Numbered from the stretch's first letter, positions 1-9,487 are shown. The stretch: DNA of 62,094 bases from Bernardetiaceae bacterium (GCA_020832465.1 JAFIER010000250.1:1-62094); one strand, 5' to 3'. Numbers and translations are program-made. The notes: a model not told the origin generated them from the sequence alone.

Positions 1-21
1 GATTAAAAAAGTTTGGTGCTT

Positions 22-300
22 CTATCGCTTTCTTTTGTCTTTCTTAGCGACGTGCCCCCTAAAATTGCGTGTCGGTGCAAATTCACCCAGCTTATGCCCT
101 ACCATATTTTCGGTAACATAAACAGGAATAAACTTATTACCATTGTGAACAGCGAAGGTATGCCCGATAAAATCAGGTGAAATCATTGACCTTCTAGACC
201 ATGTTTTAATGACAGTTTTACGCCCAGCAGCGTCTAAGGCTGCAATTTTTTTCTCGAGGCGGTTGTCTATATACGGTCCTTTTTTAAGCGATCGTCCCAT
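22..300 (-). CDS. rpsS: 30S ribosomal protein S19
   Basis: Component of the 30S subunit head that contacts 16S rRNA together with S13. The 92 residues match the normal family length. The start MGRSLKKGP and the segments [11 protein letters not shown] and [10 protein letters not shown] are the conserved S19 signatures. It starts 2 bp after the rplB stop on the same strand, as in the standard S10 operon, and is expected to be followed beyond the left window edge by rplV and rpsC. Nothing is unusual in the protein. Confidence 0.98.
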   Translation of the reverse strand: MGRSLKKGPYIDNRLEKKIAALDAAGRKTVIKTWSRRSMISPDFIGHTFAVHNGNKFIPVYVTENMVGHKLGEFAPTRNFRGHVAKKDKRKR

Positions 301-302
301 AA

Positions 303-1139
303 TTATTTTTTCTTATTTTTGCGTCGTGTAACAATAAAGCGGTCTGAATACTTCTTCGGTTTACGAGTCTTCTTGCCTTTAGCATAGAGTCCGTTGCGCG
401 AGCGAGGGTGTCCGCCAGAGGCTTTACCTTCACCACCACCCATAGGGTGATCCACGGGGTTCATCGCTACGCCACGAGTACGGGGTCTTCGTCCGAGCCA
501 TCTTTTACGACCAGCTTTTCCGAGTCTAACGTTCATGTGCTCTGCATTGGATACACTACCTACGGTAGCAAAACATTCAGCCAGTACCATACGCATTTCG
601 CCCGAGGGCAATTTAATCGTTGCGTACTTACCGTCTTTTGCCACGAGCTGGGCATAAGTGCCTGCGCTTCTTGCCATTACGCCACCTCGTCCTGGTTTGA
701 GTTCTATGTTATGAACTACAGTACCAAGCGGGATATCAGAGAGTGGGAGTGCGTTGCCCACTTCAGGCGCAATGCCTTTTCCGGCTACAACTTCTTGCCC
801 TACTTTCAGTCCTTCGGGTGCTAAGATGTAGGCTTTTTTGCCGTCTTCGTATTGCAAAAGTGCAATACGTGCAGTGCGGTTCGGGTCATACTCGATGCTT
901 TGCACCGTAGCTTTAAGGTCAAGCTGTGCGTTACGGTGAAAATCAATCACACGGTAACGACGCTTATGACCGCCCCCTCTTTGGCGCACTGTCATTCGCC
1001 CTTGGTTGTTGCGTCCGCCTGTTCTTTTCAACGGTCTGAGAAGCGATTTTTCGGGTTTCGAAGTCGTTATCTCCTCAAATGACGGTGCAATGCGGAATCT
1101 ACGTCCCGGCGTTGTGGGTCTTAACTTTTTAACTGCCAT
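303..1139 (-). CDS. rplB: 50S ribosomal protein L2
   Basis: Core 23S rRNA-binding protein near the peptidyl transferase centre. Its 278 residues fit the family. It carries the RNA-binding stretch [13 protein letters not shown], the segment [17 protein letters not shown] with the conserved histidine of the L2 C-terminal domain, and a basic C-terminus. It is translated from the minus strand, directly upstream of rpsS. Unlike its neighbours it is separated from rplW by 213 bp, an unusually large gap for this operon. Confidence 0.98.
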   Translation of the reverse strand: MAVKKLRPTTPGRRFRIAPSFEEITTSKPEKSLLRPLKRTGGRNNQGRMTVRQRGGGHKRRYRVIDFHRNAQLDLKATVQSIEYDPNRTARIALLQYEDGKKAYILAPEGLKVGQEVVAGKGIAPEVGNALPLSDIPLGTVVHNIELKPGRGGVMARSAGTYAQLVAKDGKYATIKLPSGEMRMVLAECFATVGSVSNAEHMNVRLGKAGRKRWLGRRPRTRGVAMNPVDHPMGGGEGKASGGHPRSRNGLYAKGKKTRKPKKYSDRFIVTRRKNKKK

Positions 1140-1352
1140 TATGATGAAAACTTAATGCCTCTGCTTTGCCTTTGCAATACACTAACTGCTATGCACTACA
1201 CAAAGCTTTGCTGTATTATTACTGACAAAGGGGCTTTTTGAAAAATGAAATTTAAAAGATGCAATAGGTAGCAAAAAAAAAAAATTTGATTTTGAGCTTT
1301 GCCTGTGCACCTACAAAATATGCGATTTGCTTAGTTTCGCTTAGAGTTTAGC
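1140..1352. other. 213-bp spacer inside the S10 operon
   Basis: Non-coding stretch between rplW and rplB, where ribosomal operons are normally packed within a few bases. It is A/T-rich with poly-A runs and I see no ORF with a plausible start. I could not find a clear TAnnTTTG promoter or a stable terminator on the minus strand. It may hold a processing site or an internal leader, but that is inference. Confidence 0.6.
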
Positions 1353-1661
1353 TTATGCTTCCTCCTCTTCGCCGTAAATGTCAATCATTTGACCCTCGGC
1401 AAGCTGCACGTAAGCCTTTTTATACTCGGGTGTACGTCCTTTAGACACACCTCTTTTTGTATAGCGAGACTTAGGTTTGCCTAAATAGTTGGCAGTGCGT
1501 ACACTTACCACTTGTATCTCTTCGTCAGCATACATCTCTTCGATGGCTGATTTGATCTGTTCCTTAGTCGCTTTAGGCTGTACTTTAAAGGTATATACAC
1601 CCTTTTCGTGCATTTGGCTTGTTTTTTCAGTAACAAGCGGTCTTTTTAGAACCTCAATCAT
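1353..1661 (-). CDS. rplW: 50S ribosomal protein L23
   Basis: L23 lies at the polypeptide exit tunnel and docks trigger factor and SRP. The 102-residue product begins MIEVLKRPLVTEKT, the standard L23 opening, and contains the conserved K-x-x-I-x-x-A-I-E-x-x-Y segment. The C-terminus is acidic (GEEEEA). Its start overlaps the rplD stop by 4 bp, indicating translational coupling. Confidence 0.97.
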   Translation of the reverse strand: MIEVLKRPLVTEKTSQMHEKGVYTFKVQPKATKEQIKSAIEEMYADEEIQVVSVRTANYLGKPKSRYTKRGVSKGRTPEYKKAYVQLAEGQMIDIYGEEEEA

Positions 1662-2356
1662 GATTCCTTAGGTGTTTTGCTAAGTAAAGAATTAATTTTA
1701 TCAACAGCACTTGGTAGCATAACGAGCGCATCAGCGTGTAAAATATCATACGTATTGAGTTGCTCTGCAATTACCACTTTAGCACGTGGAAGATTGCGTG
1801 CCGAGAGAAAGGCGTTTCTATCAGCCTCACCTACAACAACAAGCGTTTTGCGCAATCTTTGAATAGCATCGCGTTTGTGCTCTTTTTTACTATGACGTGC
1901 TACGGTCTCTACAAGATTTAGATTTTCTAAAATACTCAAAAGCCCTTTTGTTTGTGGCTTATCGAAGTTAATCTCGTCGAGGATAAGTACTGCGTTGTCT
2001 TGGGCTTTATAGCTAAGTGCAGAACGGCGTGCGAGCTGCTTAACTTTTTTGTTGAGCTTAAAGCGATAGTCTCTTGGACGGGGGCCGAATATTCGTCCAC
2101 CGCCTTTAAATACAGGCGATTTAATACTGCCAGCACGTGCCGTACCGGTGCCTTTTTGCCTTTTGATTTTGCGCGTAGAGCCTGCAATTTCCGCACGCTC
2201 TTTGGATTTGTGCGTACCCTGACGCTGATTAGCGAGGTACTGCCTCACGTCCAAATAAATGGCGTGGTCGTTTGGTTCTATGCCAAACACGGAAGCATCA
2301 AGGGCTACATTTTGCCCGGTCGGCTGTCCGTCTTTATTAAGCACTTCGAGTTGCAT
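1658..2356 (-). CDS. rplD: 50S ribosomal protein L4
   Basis: L4 binds 23S rRNA and lines the exit tunnel. The basic internal loop (KGTGTARAGSIKSPVFKGGG) and the segment FGPRPRDYRFKLNKK are diagnostic. At 232 residues it is somewhat longer than the roughly 205 residues of many bacterial L4 proteins; the extra residues lie partly near the N-terminus and partly at the C-terminus (SLLSKTPKES). It follows rplC by 55 bp on the same strand. In other bacteria L4 autoregulates this operon; I cannot show that here. Confidence 0.97.
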   Translation of the reverse strand: MQLEVLNKDGQPTGQNVALDASVFGIEPNDHAIYLDVRQYLANQRQGTHKSKERAEIAGSTRKIKRQKGTGTARAGSIKSPVFKGGGRIFGPRPRDYRFKLNKKVKQLARRSALSYKAQDNAVLILDEINFDKPQTKGLLSILENLNLVETVARHSKKEHKRDAIQRLRKTLVVVGEADRNAFLSARNLPRAKVVIAEQLNTYDILHADALVMLPSAVDKINSLLSKTPKES

Positions 2357-2411
2357 GGATTTAAAAATTTTGTCGAATTCTGGGATTCAAATAAAAGAAA
2401 AAGGTTTGTGC

Positions 2412-3047
2412 TTATTTTTGAATAAGAACAAATGAATTTTTAGCACCAGGAACAGAGCCCGATACTACAAGCAGGTTGGCTTCAGGCATCACTTTCAACA
2501 CACGCAAGTTTTTGATTTTTACGCGGTCGTTACCCATTCTACCCGCCATTCGCATACCTTTAAATACGCGTGAGGGAAATGAAGATGCACCAATAGAACC
2601 TGGGGCGCGTTGGCGGTTGTGCTGACCGTGCGTCGCTTGACCTACACCACCAAATCCATGTCTTTTGACAACGCCTTGGAAACCTTTTCCTTTTGAAGTT
2701 CCTACGATGTCGACAAATTCGCCTTCATCAAAAAGGTCTTGAAAATTAAGTTCCTCGCCGAGCTCGAGGCTTTTCTTTGCTAACTCCGCCATATTGCGAA
2801 ATTCTACAACGGTACGTTTAGGCTCTGTATTGGCGCGCTTAAAATGACCCTTCAATGCAGAAGGTGTATTTTTTTCTTTGCGTTCGCCAAATCCGAGTTG
2901 TATTGCGTTATAACCGTCGGTCTCGGGCGTTTTGACTTGTGTTACTACACAAGGACCAGCTTGTATCACTGTGCATGCGACTTTATGTCCATTGGCATCG
3001 TACACACTGGTCATTCCGATTTTTTTACCGATAAATCCTACTGGCAT
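2412..3047 (-). CDS. rplC: 50S ribosomal protein L3
   Basis: Early-assembly 50S protein near the peptidyl transferase centre. The 211 residues open with [13 protein letters not shown] and contain the L3 signature around [20 protein letters not shown], including the glutamine that is methylated in other bacteria, followed by [12 protein letters not shown]. It is the first gene of the ribosomal block here; no rpsJ (S10) lies upstream, where a membrane-protein gene follows instead. A candidate promoter lies about 98 bp upstream. Confidence 0.98.
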   Translation of the reverse strand: MPVGFIGKKIGMTSVYDANGHKVACTVIQAGPCVVTQVKTPETDGYNAIQLGFGERKEKNTPSALKGHFKRANTEPKRTVVEFRNMAELAKKSLELGEELNFQDLFDEGEFVDIVGTSKGKGFQGVVKRHGFGGVGQATHGQHNRQRAPGSIGASSFPSRVFKGMRMAGRMGNDRVKIKNLRVLKVMPEANLLVVSGSVPGAKNSFVLIQK

Positions 3048-3144
3048 GACTCAAATTTTGGTTTGCCGTGAATAATAATTATTAAAACAAAAGAGATAGC
3101 ATTTAGCCTCGAAAAGACTAAAGCCACTCTGAAATCAGGAATGC

Positions 3145-3152
3145 AAAGGTAA
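3145..3152 (-). promoter_or_regulatory. Candidate -7 promoter element for rplC operon
   Basis: On the minus strand this reads TACCTTTG, matching the Bacteroidota housekeeping -7 consensus TAnnTTTG. A clear -33 TTTG at 19-21 bp was not seen, so the call is moderate. It would give a 5' leader of roughly 90 nt before rplC, in line with the operon starting at rplC rather than at rpsJ. Confidence 0.5.
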
Positions 3153-3208
3153 GAATTTTTTTGTTTTAATAAAAATTATAGCACCTAAATTTTATTCTTT
3201 TTGCTTGA

Positions 3209-3988
3209 CTATAAACTTTTTAGCTCGCCCTCAACCCTGAAAATACCCAAACCCGCAGCTACACAAGCCCAAATCGGAGAAAAAAGAACGCCTAAAATAG
3301 GTACTAAAAGCAAAGCATAATGAAGCAAACCAACAGATAAAGTAAACCCTAAACGATTAAATATCAAACGTTTACTGAATTTTGCCGATAACCGTGCCCA
3401 TTCATTACGCAAATCTATAACACCAAAACCTAAAAAATAAGACTCGATAAGGATTATCAGCAAAGTAAAAAATAAAGAAAGCACAGGAAAAAATAAAGAT
3501 AACAACAAAAGAGGAATTGTCAAAGCAAGTTCTATACTAATGCAATACAAACTCAAACCTAAGCCACGCCATATATCAGAAATAAATTGCTTCCAAGAAA
3601 AAGGCTGATTGGCCAAGGCAGGGTGCAAAATATCCTGTACCTTACCCGCCAAAATCCCAAGAGAAGGCAATAAAAATATCATCATCAAATAACGATAAGA
3701 CTTCAAATAAAGTAAGCCCATAAGCATATAAATCACAAAACGAAGCAGGTAGCTCAAAGCTAATGCCCACCAAGCCATGCGCTCAGCAGGTAGAAGCTGA
3801 GCCTCTAAATAAGCCAATACCTCCGCACCTATTTGATAAAACGCAAGCGCAGAAATCCCAAAAAGAAATAAATTGATAGCAATAGGTATCCATACAAAAG
3901 CCCACAAATTATGTTCCCTAACAAAACTAAAAGCTGTTTTGTATGAAGTTATACCTATCCGAAACTCATTAAAAAAATTCCTATTCAT
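3209..3988 (-). CDS. EI24/CysZ-like integral membrane protein
   Basis: About 259 residues from the ATG at 3988. A longer frame up to 4090 is open, but it would overlap the preceding gene and adds a non-conserved basic stretch, so I chose MNRNFFNEFRIG. The opening F-x-x-G-x-x-S-Y-K-x-A-F followed by about four hydrophobic segments resembles the EI24 domain family (etoposide-induced 2.4 / CysZ). The last part carries the FGVIDLRNEWARLSAKFSKRLIFNRLGF-type amphipathic region found in such proteins. The role is unknown; CysZ is a sulfate permease, but substrate cannot be inferred. It follows the SpoIIM-like gene by 31 bp on the same strand, so the two are probably co-transcribed. Confidence 0.7.
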   Translation of the reverse strand: MNRNFFNEFRIGITSYKTAFSFVREHNLWAFVWIPIAINLFLFGISALAFYQIGAEVLAYLEAQLLPAERMAWWALALSYLLRFVIYMLMGLLYLKSYRYLMMIFLLPSLGILAGKVQDILHPALANQPFSWKQFISDIWRGLGLSLYCISIELALTIPLLLLSLFFPVLSLFFTLLIILIESYFLGFGVIDLRNEWARLSAKFSKRLIFNRLGFTLSVGLLHYALLLVPILGVLFSPIWACVAAGLGIFRVEGELKSL

Positions 3989-4019
3989 AAATGTAAATGC
4001 TAAATTATACCCCCCCCTT

Positions 4020-5882
4020 TTACAGCTTTTTTGATTTAATGCTAAGTGTGGCAATCTCTTCGCGAAGCGAACGGTGCTCGCTCCGCTCAATTACATCTGT
4101 ATATACAAAACCTAAGCCCAGCATAACAAATGGAACAACAAGCCAAAAAAATGACATATACAACGATAAATAAAATATACGAGATAGGGTATAAGACAAA
4201 CTCTCATGCTCAAGAAAATGTGTATCTAAAATACTGATATGAAGTAGCGTTAAGGGCGAAGACAAGAAACTATAACAAAGCAAAACAATAAAAAGTGAAA
4301 AAAAGCACCAAACTAATGTATTGCCTACGGAACGCCCCAGCACAAAAAATCCCATAGTTATGGATTTACCTACTGTTTTGTTATCTACAAACTTAGCATT
4401 GAGTATGTACCAGTAAAGAGGGAAAAGCAAAAATACAACTAAAACAAAAATAACAGAAACCTTCAGTAGCATATACAAAAAGGCTATAAAAGGAAACCAA
4501 AGTAAGGGGTAAATCCAGCCTTTTTTCCAAAAAAGAGATTGTGCGTTATTTACTTTTGCTTTATTTTCTGTTAGCGCTTCATTGAACATAAAATGCAAAA
4601 AACTCACAAGCAACGTGCAAATATAAATTTGTATAAGGGCTGCAAAAGAGAGAATATCTGGAAATAGCGCATCGTAATATACATCGCGTGAACTATGATA
4701 TTCTATATCGTAAGGGAAGTTTGTCTGTGCTAAACTGCTATACGCCATGAGCAACTGCACAAGCAAAGGTAGCCACATAAAGCGTAGCACAAAGCTACTA
4801 ATGCTCGAAAAGTGATTACGCCAAAAGGCTAAGGTATCGGTAAAAATATCACCCACTTCGCGAAAAGCATAAAAACTATAAGTCTCCTCAGGCAGGGGCG
4901 TAGGCTCATCTAATAATTGATTAACTTGCTTTGAGGACGATTGAGCCAATCGCTTAGGATACCATACAAAGTAAATATACATCGTAAATGCCATTGTTAT
5001 GATAATAGTGGCGCGTAGCATATCTGGAATTTCTGTATAGCGTGTAACAAAAGACTCTATAACACCCGCAAAAATCGTAACAGGCACTACGCCTGCAAGT
5101 ATCATCAAACCCCGCTTGGCACTCATTTGAAAAGAGGCCGCACGGCTATAACTGCCCGGAAAAAGTAAGCCTTTTCCCATTGTAACGCCTGCCGTACAAG
5201 CTATGACCATACCCAGTAGCTCGGGCGTACCGTGCATCCATATTGTAAGTGCAGACTCCCAAAACAAATCCCTTTCGTAAAAAAAGTATTGAAATACGCC
5301 TACCATGATGCCATTATAAAATGTAATAAAAACCGAACCCACGGCAGCAAAAATACCCATGACGAAAGTAAGCAAATCCACACGCAAGTTGTTGATTGTA
5401 ATTCCTAAAAACATATCTACTTGATTAGCAGATTTATAGACTGCCATAGGGTCGCCTTTTTCAATATAAGCCTCTGTCATAGCGATATAACTATCACCCA
5501 AAATAAGGCGTGAAATTTCAGGATAATAAATAGAGGAAACAACACCAAAAAATACAGCCAGCACAAAAACAATCATAGAAAAAAGCAACTCAAAACGCGC
5601 TTGATGCATGGTGAGCGGAAGCGTCGTACGCCAAAAATCTATGAAAGTACTGCGCTTCGAACTGCGATTCGTATAGAGTTTATAATATATGCCTTTAGCT
5701 GCATCATTGAGGTAAATACGAACAGAACGGGCACTATAAAACGTGCGGGCGTAAGCTAAATCATCTACAAGCTGTATGAACAGCTCGGATAGCGTATTCG
5801 GATTAGGCTTTTTGCTTTTTTGCAACTGCTCGAGCTGCTTCCAGTTATCCTTGTTTTTGTCTATAAACGAAGATTCGCGCAT
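4020..5882 (-). CDS. SpoIIM-like (DUF95) multi-pass membrane protein
   Basis: 620-residue membrane protein. The N-terminal third has the stage II sporulation protein M / DUF95 pattern: a helical soluble head, then TM segments around VFVLAVFFGVVSS, and the conserved block FITFYNGIMVGVF, WMHGTPELLGMVIACTAGVTMGKGLLFPG. The H-G-x-x-E-L motif is typical of the family. The C-terminal half has at least five more hydrophobic helices and is poorly conserved. Bacteroidota do not sporulate; related proteins outside Firmicutes usually sit in RDD/MoxR/DUF58 clusters, none of which are visible. The immediately downstream EI24-like gene may be its partner. Confidence 0.75.
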   Translation of the reverse strand: MRESSFIDKNKDNWKQLEQLQKSKKPNPNTLSELFIQLVDDLAYARTFYSARSVRIYLNDAAKGIYYKLYTNRSSKRSTFIDFWRTTLPLTMHQARFELLFSMIVFVLAVFFGVVSSIYYPEISRLILGDSYIAMTEAYIEKGDPMAVYKSANQVDMFLGITINNLRVDLLTFVMGIFAAVGSVFITFYNGIMVGVFQYFFYERDLFWESALTIWMHGTPELLGMVIACTAGVTMGKGLLFPGSYSRAASFQMSAKRGLMILAGVVPVTIFAGVIESFVTRYTEIPDMLRATIIITMAFTMYIYFVWYPKRLAQSSSKQVNQLLDEPTPLPEETYSFYAFREVGDIFTDTLAFWRNHFSSISSFVLRFMWLPLLVQLLMAYSSLAQTNFPYDIEYHSSRDVYYDALFPDILSFAALIQIYICTLLVSFLHFMFNEALTENKAKVNNAQSLFWKKGWIYPLLWFPFIAFLYMLLKVSVIFVLVVFLLFPLYWYILNAKFVDNKTVGKSITMGFFVLGRSVGNTLVWCFFSLFIVLLCYSFLSSPLTLLHISILDTHFLEHESLSYTLSRIFYLSLYMSFFWLVVPFVMLGLGFVYTDVIERSEHRSLREEIATLSIKSKKL

Positions 5883-5931
5883 AGTGAGATCAATAGTTTA
5901 CTATGTATAAGTTGATTTAGTTATTACAAAC

Positions 5932-6054
5932 CATACCATTATACGTTTTTCCATAGCATGGGGGTTGCAACCCCCACGCTATCGAAAAATGGGCTTAGCA
6001 ATAATATTTCTAAAAGAAATGTTATTGCTGGCAGGCGAATGCCTATGTAGTATG
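5932..6054. mobile_element. MITE family 1, copy 1
   Basis: Terminal sequence CATAC.ATTATAC at the left and its inverted form (CTATGTAGTATG) at the right enclose two hairpins: one with CCATAGC..GGGGGTTGCAACCCCC, the other around AATATTTCTAAAAGAAATGTTATT. It is flanked by 9-bp direct repeats attacaaac (5923-5931) and ataacaaac (6055-6063), 8 of 9 identical, as expected for a target duplication. No coding capacity. Related to 28446-28569, 38629-38750 and 60091-60212. It occupies the spacer between two divergent genes. Confidence 0.8.
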
Positions 6055-6275
6055 ATAACAAACTCTTAAAGTTTTGGAAAAAGCTACTCAAAAGGAGTGC
6101 TTTGGGTTATTTCTATCGGATAATATTACGCAAAAGATTTCAAAAAAGACGCATTCAACGAACTTTATCTGAGAATATTTGTATTTGCATAGTGGTATTT
6201 TTTTCGTAAATTTACAAAAAACACCAAAACTCGATAAAACAGTAACATCTAAAAACTACTAATAGTCAAAGTTTT

Positions 6276-7463
6276 ATGAATGATTTTGAAGTGCAACATC
6301 GTGAAAACGAACAAAAACAGATTCTTATCAATCGAATTCGTAAATTACATGATGCTGATGCTTTAGCACAGATAGCGCAGATTTTGGATAAGCAAACTAC
6401 AAGTCAAAATACGAGTGAAGACAGCGATTATCTGAAAATTATTGATGAAGTGCTGGCGCAATACGACGTGCAAGATGAGCCATTACGCCTTGGCGAAACT
6501 CCACCCTCTACGGATACACCGCTCGGGCGTTTTGAAAATAAAATGGCTGCGCCTATGTTTTATTTGAGTATTGTGTCCTTGATTTTGGCGGGTTTGATAC
6601 TCATGTTTGTAACCTCGAACGAAGTACGCACACATTTGCAGGCTTGGGTTTGGCCCTTTCTTATCATAAGCTATGGGCTTACAAACTTAGTCTTTGTTTA
6701 TGAATATATTATGCTATGGCGACTGCGAGGTCGGCATAAAATCCCAGCCCGTATTATGCTTTGGCGTAGCTTAGAAGTGATTTTCCCCGCAGTGCGAATG
6801 GGCGCACGCCGTTTGAGTGCTAAGGATTGGATGTGGTTTCCGATATGGGGGTGGTGCAAAGTCAATTTATCCCTATTCAATCATTTAAAAGACCTTTTTA
6901 GCAAGCCATTGATTATTATTGCGCTCTGCATTATTCCCATTATGATTATTGATTTGAAGTTTAAAAAACGCATTATTGAGTATTTGCCCGATATCAATAT
7001 TTATTTAGAAATTGCACACGCCACAATTTGGATTGCCTTTACCTTAGAATTTATTATGATGATTTCGGTATCGAACGAAAAAAAGGATTATGTAACCCGC
7101 AACTGGATTGATTTAGTCATTATTGTGCTTCCACCGTTTTCATTTTTGTTAGATGCTTTTAGTGGGTCGGCTATATTGCGTATGCTAAGGCTCAATCAAT
7201 TAGCAAGGGTATATAGGGTGCGTGGCCTTGTTACTAAAATCCGTCAAACCATGATTCTGCTCTCTGCTTTTCAAAGAATGATGTATCCGAAGCCAAGTAT
7301 GCACTTGCGTTCGTTACAAAAACAAATTGAAAAAAACCGGCGTGAACGCGTATTTATTGAAAAACAAGTAAGTCAAGCCGTAGAGAGAATCAAAAAACAA
7401 AATAAGAAAAAAGCTGCCAAGCAAGAAAAAAAAGCCCAAAAAGAAGCGTCTAAAACAAGTTGA
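6276..7463 (+). CDS. Voltage-sensor-like membrane protein without pore
   Basis: 395 residues: a polar N-terminus (1-85), two TM segments (about 90-145), a linker, then a four-helix unit (about 205-335) that looks like an ion-channel voltage sensor. S2 has an acidic residue in FTLEFIMMIS, S3 reads NWIDLVIIVLPPFSFLLDAF, and S4 carries spaced arginines in ILRMLRLNQLARVYRVRG. What should follow is S5, a selectivity filter and S6, but instead there is a Lys/Glu-rich coiled-coil tail (about 345-395) with no T-x-G-Y-G-like filter. Related proteins are usually annotated as ion transporters. It may be a stand-alone voltage sensor or a degenerate channel. hpt follows 20 bp downstream, suggesting one transcript. 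Confidence 0.65.
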   Translation: MNDFEVQHRENEQKQILINRIRKLHDADALAQIAQILDKQTTSQNTSEDSDYLKIIDEVLAQYDVQDEPLRLGETPPSTDTPLGRFENKMAAPMFYLSIVSLILAGLILMFVTSNEVRTHLQAWVWPFLIISYGLTNLVFVYEYIMLWRLRGRHKIPARIMLWRSLEVIFPAVRMGARRLSAKDWMWFPIWGWCKVNLSLFNHLKDLFSKPLIIIALCIIPIMIIDLKFKKRIIEYLPDINIYLEIAHATIWIAFTLEFIMMISVSNEKKDYVTRNWIDLVIIVLPPFSFLLDAFSGSAILRMLRLNQLARVYRVRGLVTKIRQTMILLSAFQRMMYPKPSMHLRSLQKQIEKNRRERVFIEKQVSQAVERIKKQNKKKAAKQEKKAQKEASKTS

Positions 7464-7483
7464 ATCAAAAAATAAAAACGATT

Positions 7484-8014
7484 ATGACTATTACTGTCCG
7501 AGATAAATCTTTCGTTCCTTTTATCTCTGCGCAAGCCATCCAAGCGCGAATAGCTACCTTGGGAGAGCAAATAACCCAAGATTATGCCGATAAAAACCCA
7601 CTATGTATTGGTATCCTAAATGGTGCATTTGTATTTGCTGCCGATTTGGTGCGTGCCGTAGCATGCCCCTTAGAAATTTCGTTTCTCAAATACGCATCTT
7701 ACGAAAAAATGCAGTCTTCGGGTAAAGTTAAACAGTTATTAGGCATAAATGAAAACCTCGAGGGTAGGCATATCATTATCATAGAGGACATTGTCGATAC
7801 GGGAGCTACGATGCAACAAGTCAGAAAAGACCTAAAAAGTGCTGGAGCAAGCTCTGTTAAGCTCGCTGCTTTGCTATTCAAACCCAAAGCAGTGCGTAGC
7901 GATATTCATATAGACTACTTGGGTTTTGAAATTGAAAACCGATTTGTCGTCGGCTACGGACTCGATTACGACGGTGCCGGGCGTAACCTCGATGCCATAT
8001 ACGTGATTGCATAA
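7484..8014 (+). CDS. hpt: Hypoxanthine phosphoribosyltransferase
   Basis: Purine salvage enzyme that converts hypoxanthine (and usually guanine) plus PRPP to IMP/GMP in the cytosol. The 176-residue product carries the PRPP-binding motif IIIIEDIVDTGATM and the upstream segment IGILNGAFVFAADLVRA. I chose the ATG at 7484 (MTITVRDKSF); an in-frame TTG at 7460 overlapping the previous stop codon is possible but less likely. Family length is normal. Confidence 0.92.
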   Translation: MTITVRDKSFVPFISAQAIQARIATLGEQITQDYADKNPLCIGILNGAFVFAADLVRAVACPLEISFLKYASYEKMQSSGKVKQLLGINENLEGRHIIIIEDIVDTGATMQQVRKDLKSAGASSVKLAALLFKPKAVRSDIHIDYLGFEIENRFVVGYGLDYDGAGRNLDAIYVIA

Positions 8015-8219
8015 CTTTAGAGCCTAATCGTGAGCTATAGCGACCGCAGGGTGATATAGGCTCGGTAGCATAATCTTATGCACCAAAACCATTGCGCCTG
8101 CAGTGTTTCCTCTCTTGTACGGTCAAGAATATCAAAAAACAAACTGCTATTTGTGCAATACAGCTTACAAAAAACCAGAAAATTTTATCATTTAATACCT
8201 CATTATATTTATACAAAAA

Positions 8220-9374
8220 GTGAAACATACATCAATTATCGAACTTAGCCTTTCGGCACTCAAAAATAATATCAACTTCATACGTCGCAGAATAGGAAAG
8301 GAAGCAAAAATATGCTCTGTCGTAAAAGCTAATGCCTATGGACATGGCATTAGCACCTATATCCCCATGCTTGAAAAGGCAGGGGTTAAATACTTTGCCG
8401 TTGCCTCTTCTTTTGAAGCCGATGAAGTTTACGAAGCAGCAAGCCCTGATGCACGCATCATGATTATGGGTATTCTCTACGACCGAGACCTCGAGGAAAT
8501 TATTGGGAAAGGCATGGAGTTCTATGTGTTTCACTATGATAAACTAGTCAAAGCCGTTGAAATTGCTAAAAAACTGGGTAAGCCAGCCAAAGTGCACCTC
8601 GAAGTAGAAACAGGTTGCAACCGAACGGGGCTTAGTCAAGAGGATTTGGATAACTGTATCAAATTAATGAAAAAAAATCCTGAATGGGTTGAATTTGTAG
8701 GTTTGTGTACGCATTTTGCCGGTATTGAATCATTAAGTAATCATTTTCGTACGACCCGTCAATATGTACGCTACAAAGAATTTTTGAGTTACTTAAAAAA
8801 GAAAAAAATGGAACCAGAGCTTCGCCATATTGCTTGCTCGGCAGCGGCTATTGCTTTTCCTGATACTGCTTTGGATATGGTACGTGTCGGTGTAGCTCAA
8901 TTTGGCTTTTGGCCCAGCCCTGATGTATATAATCTGTATATCTCGGAGCAAGGCAACCGCCGTGAACGCCCACTCAAACGTGTAATTACTTGGAAAACAG
9001 ATATTATGGATATTAAGCATGTGCAGGAACACGAGTTTATTGGCTACGGAACGAGCTATCAGGCGCAGCGAGATATGCGTGTAGCGGTTTTGCCATTAGG
9101 CTATTCTAATGGGTATAGCCGTAGCCTATCTAATAAGGGATATGTGCTTATTCACGGTAGAAAAGCACCTATCGTCGGACTTATCAATATGAATCTTTTT
9201 ACCGTAGATATTACGCACATTCCAGAAGCACAACTCGGCGATGAAGTAGTGCTTATTGGCAAACAAAAAAATAATACCATCTCGGTAAGCTCTTTTACCA
9301 ATTTTTCTAATCAGCTCAACAATGAACTTATTAGCCGCCTGCCCGCTGCTATACCACGTGTAGCAAAAGTATAA
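8220..9374 (+). CDS. alr: Alanine racemase (stand-alone paralogue)
   Basis: PLP enzyme interconverting L- and D-alanine for peptidoglycan. The 384 residues start at a GTG. The PLP lysine lies in VVKANAYGHG (Lys36) and the second catalytic base is probably Tyr276 in IGYGTSY. Substrate-loop residues deviate slightly: VETGCNRTGL replaces the usual D-T-G-M-x-R-x-G, and INMNLFTVD has Asn where most Alr have M-D. A second alanine racemase domain is fused to MurF at 51502-53970, so this copy is redundant or has another substrate (for example a broad-specificity amino acid racemase). The gene stands alone between hpt and a MscS-type channel. Confidence 0.85.
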   Translation: MKHTSIIELSLSALKNNINFIRRRIGKEAKICSVVKANAYGHGISTYIPMLEKAGVKYFAVASSFEADEVYEAASPDARIMIMGILYDRDLEEIIGKGMEFYVFHYDKLVKAVEIAKKLGKPAKVHLEVETGCNRTGLSQEDLDNCIKLMKKNPEWVEFVGLCTHFAGIESLSNHFRTTRQYVRYKEFLSYLKKKKMEPELRHIACSAAAIAFPDTALDMVRVGVAQFGFWPSPDVYNLYISEQGNRRERPLKRVITWKTDIMDIKHVQEHEFIGYGTSYQAQRDMRVAVLPLGYSNGYSRSLSNKGYVLIHGRKAPIVGLINMNLFTVDITHIPEAQLGDEVVLIGKQKNNTISVSSFTNFSNQLNNELISRLPAAIPRVAKV

Positions 9375-9401
9375 TAAAGTGATCTGATGCTGATAGTAGC
9401 A

Positions 9402-9436
9402 ACCTCTGCCGTTGCTTGTGGCTCACAAGCAACGAG
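9402..9436. terminator. Hairpin downstream of alr
   Basis: GTTGCTTGTG and CACAAGCAAC form a 10-bp perfect stem with a 3-base loop (GCT), extended by CCTC/GAGG outer pairs. There is no strong T-tract, so it is a hairpin that could end or protect the alr transcript rather than a textbook intrinsic terminator. Confidence 0.5.
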
Positions 9437-9487
9437 GAGTTTAGCATATTTCTTGTAGTAATGCATCTTTATATTGACAAGGCAGTC

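Noticed and set aside
408-824. Plus-strand frame opposite rplB
   Set aside because: rplB is unmistakable on the other strand; the opposite frame has no family features.
3989-4090. Longer N-terminus for the EI24-like protein
   Set aside because: It overlaps the end of the SpoIIM-like gene by 71 bp and adds a basic, non-family sequence; ATG 3988 gives a normal start.
8020-8063. Possible tRNA-like or riboswitch fold upstream of alr (GAGCCTA..TAGGCTC)
   Set aside because: Only one 7-bp stem is visible and no tRNA arms or known riboswitch consensus could be recognised.
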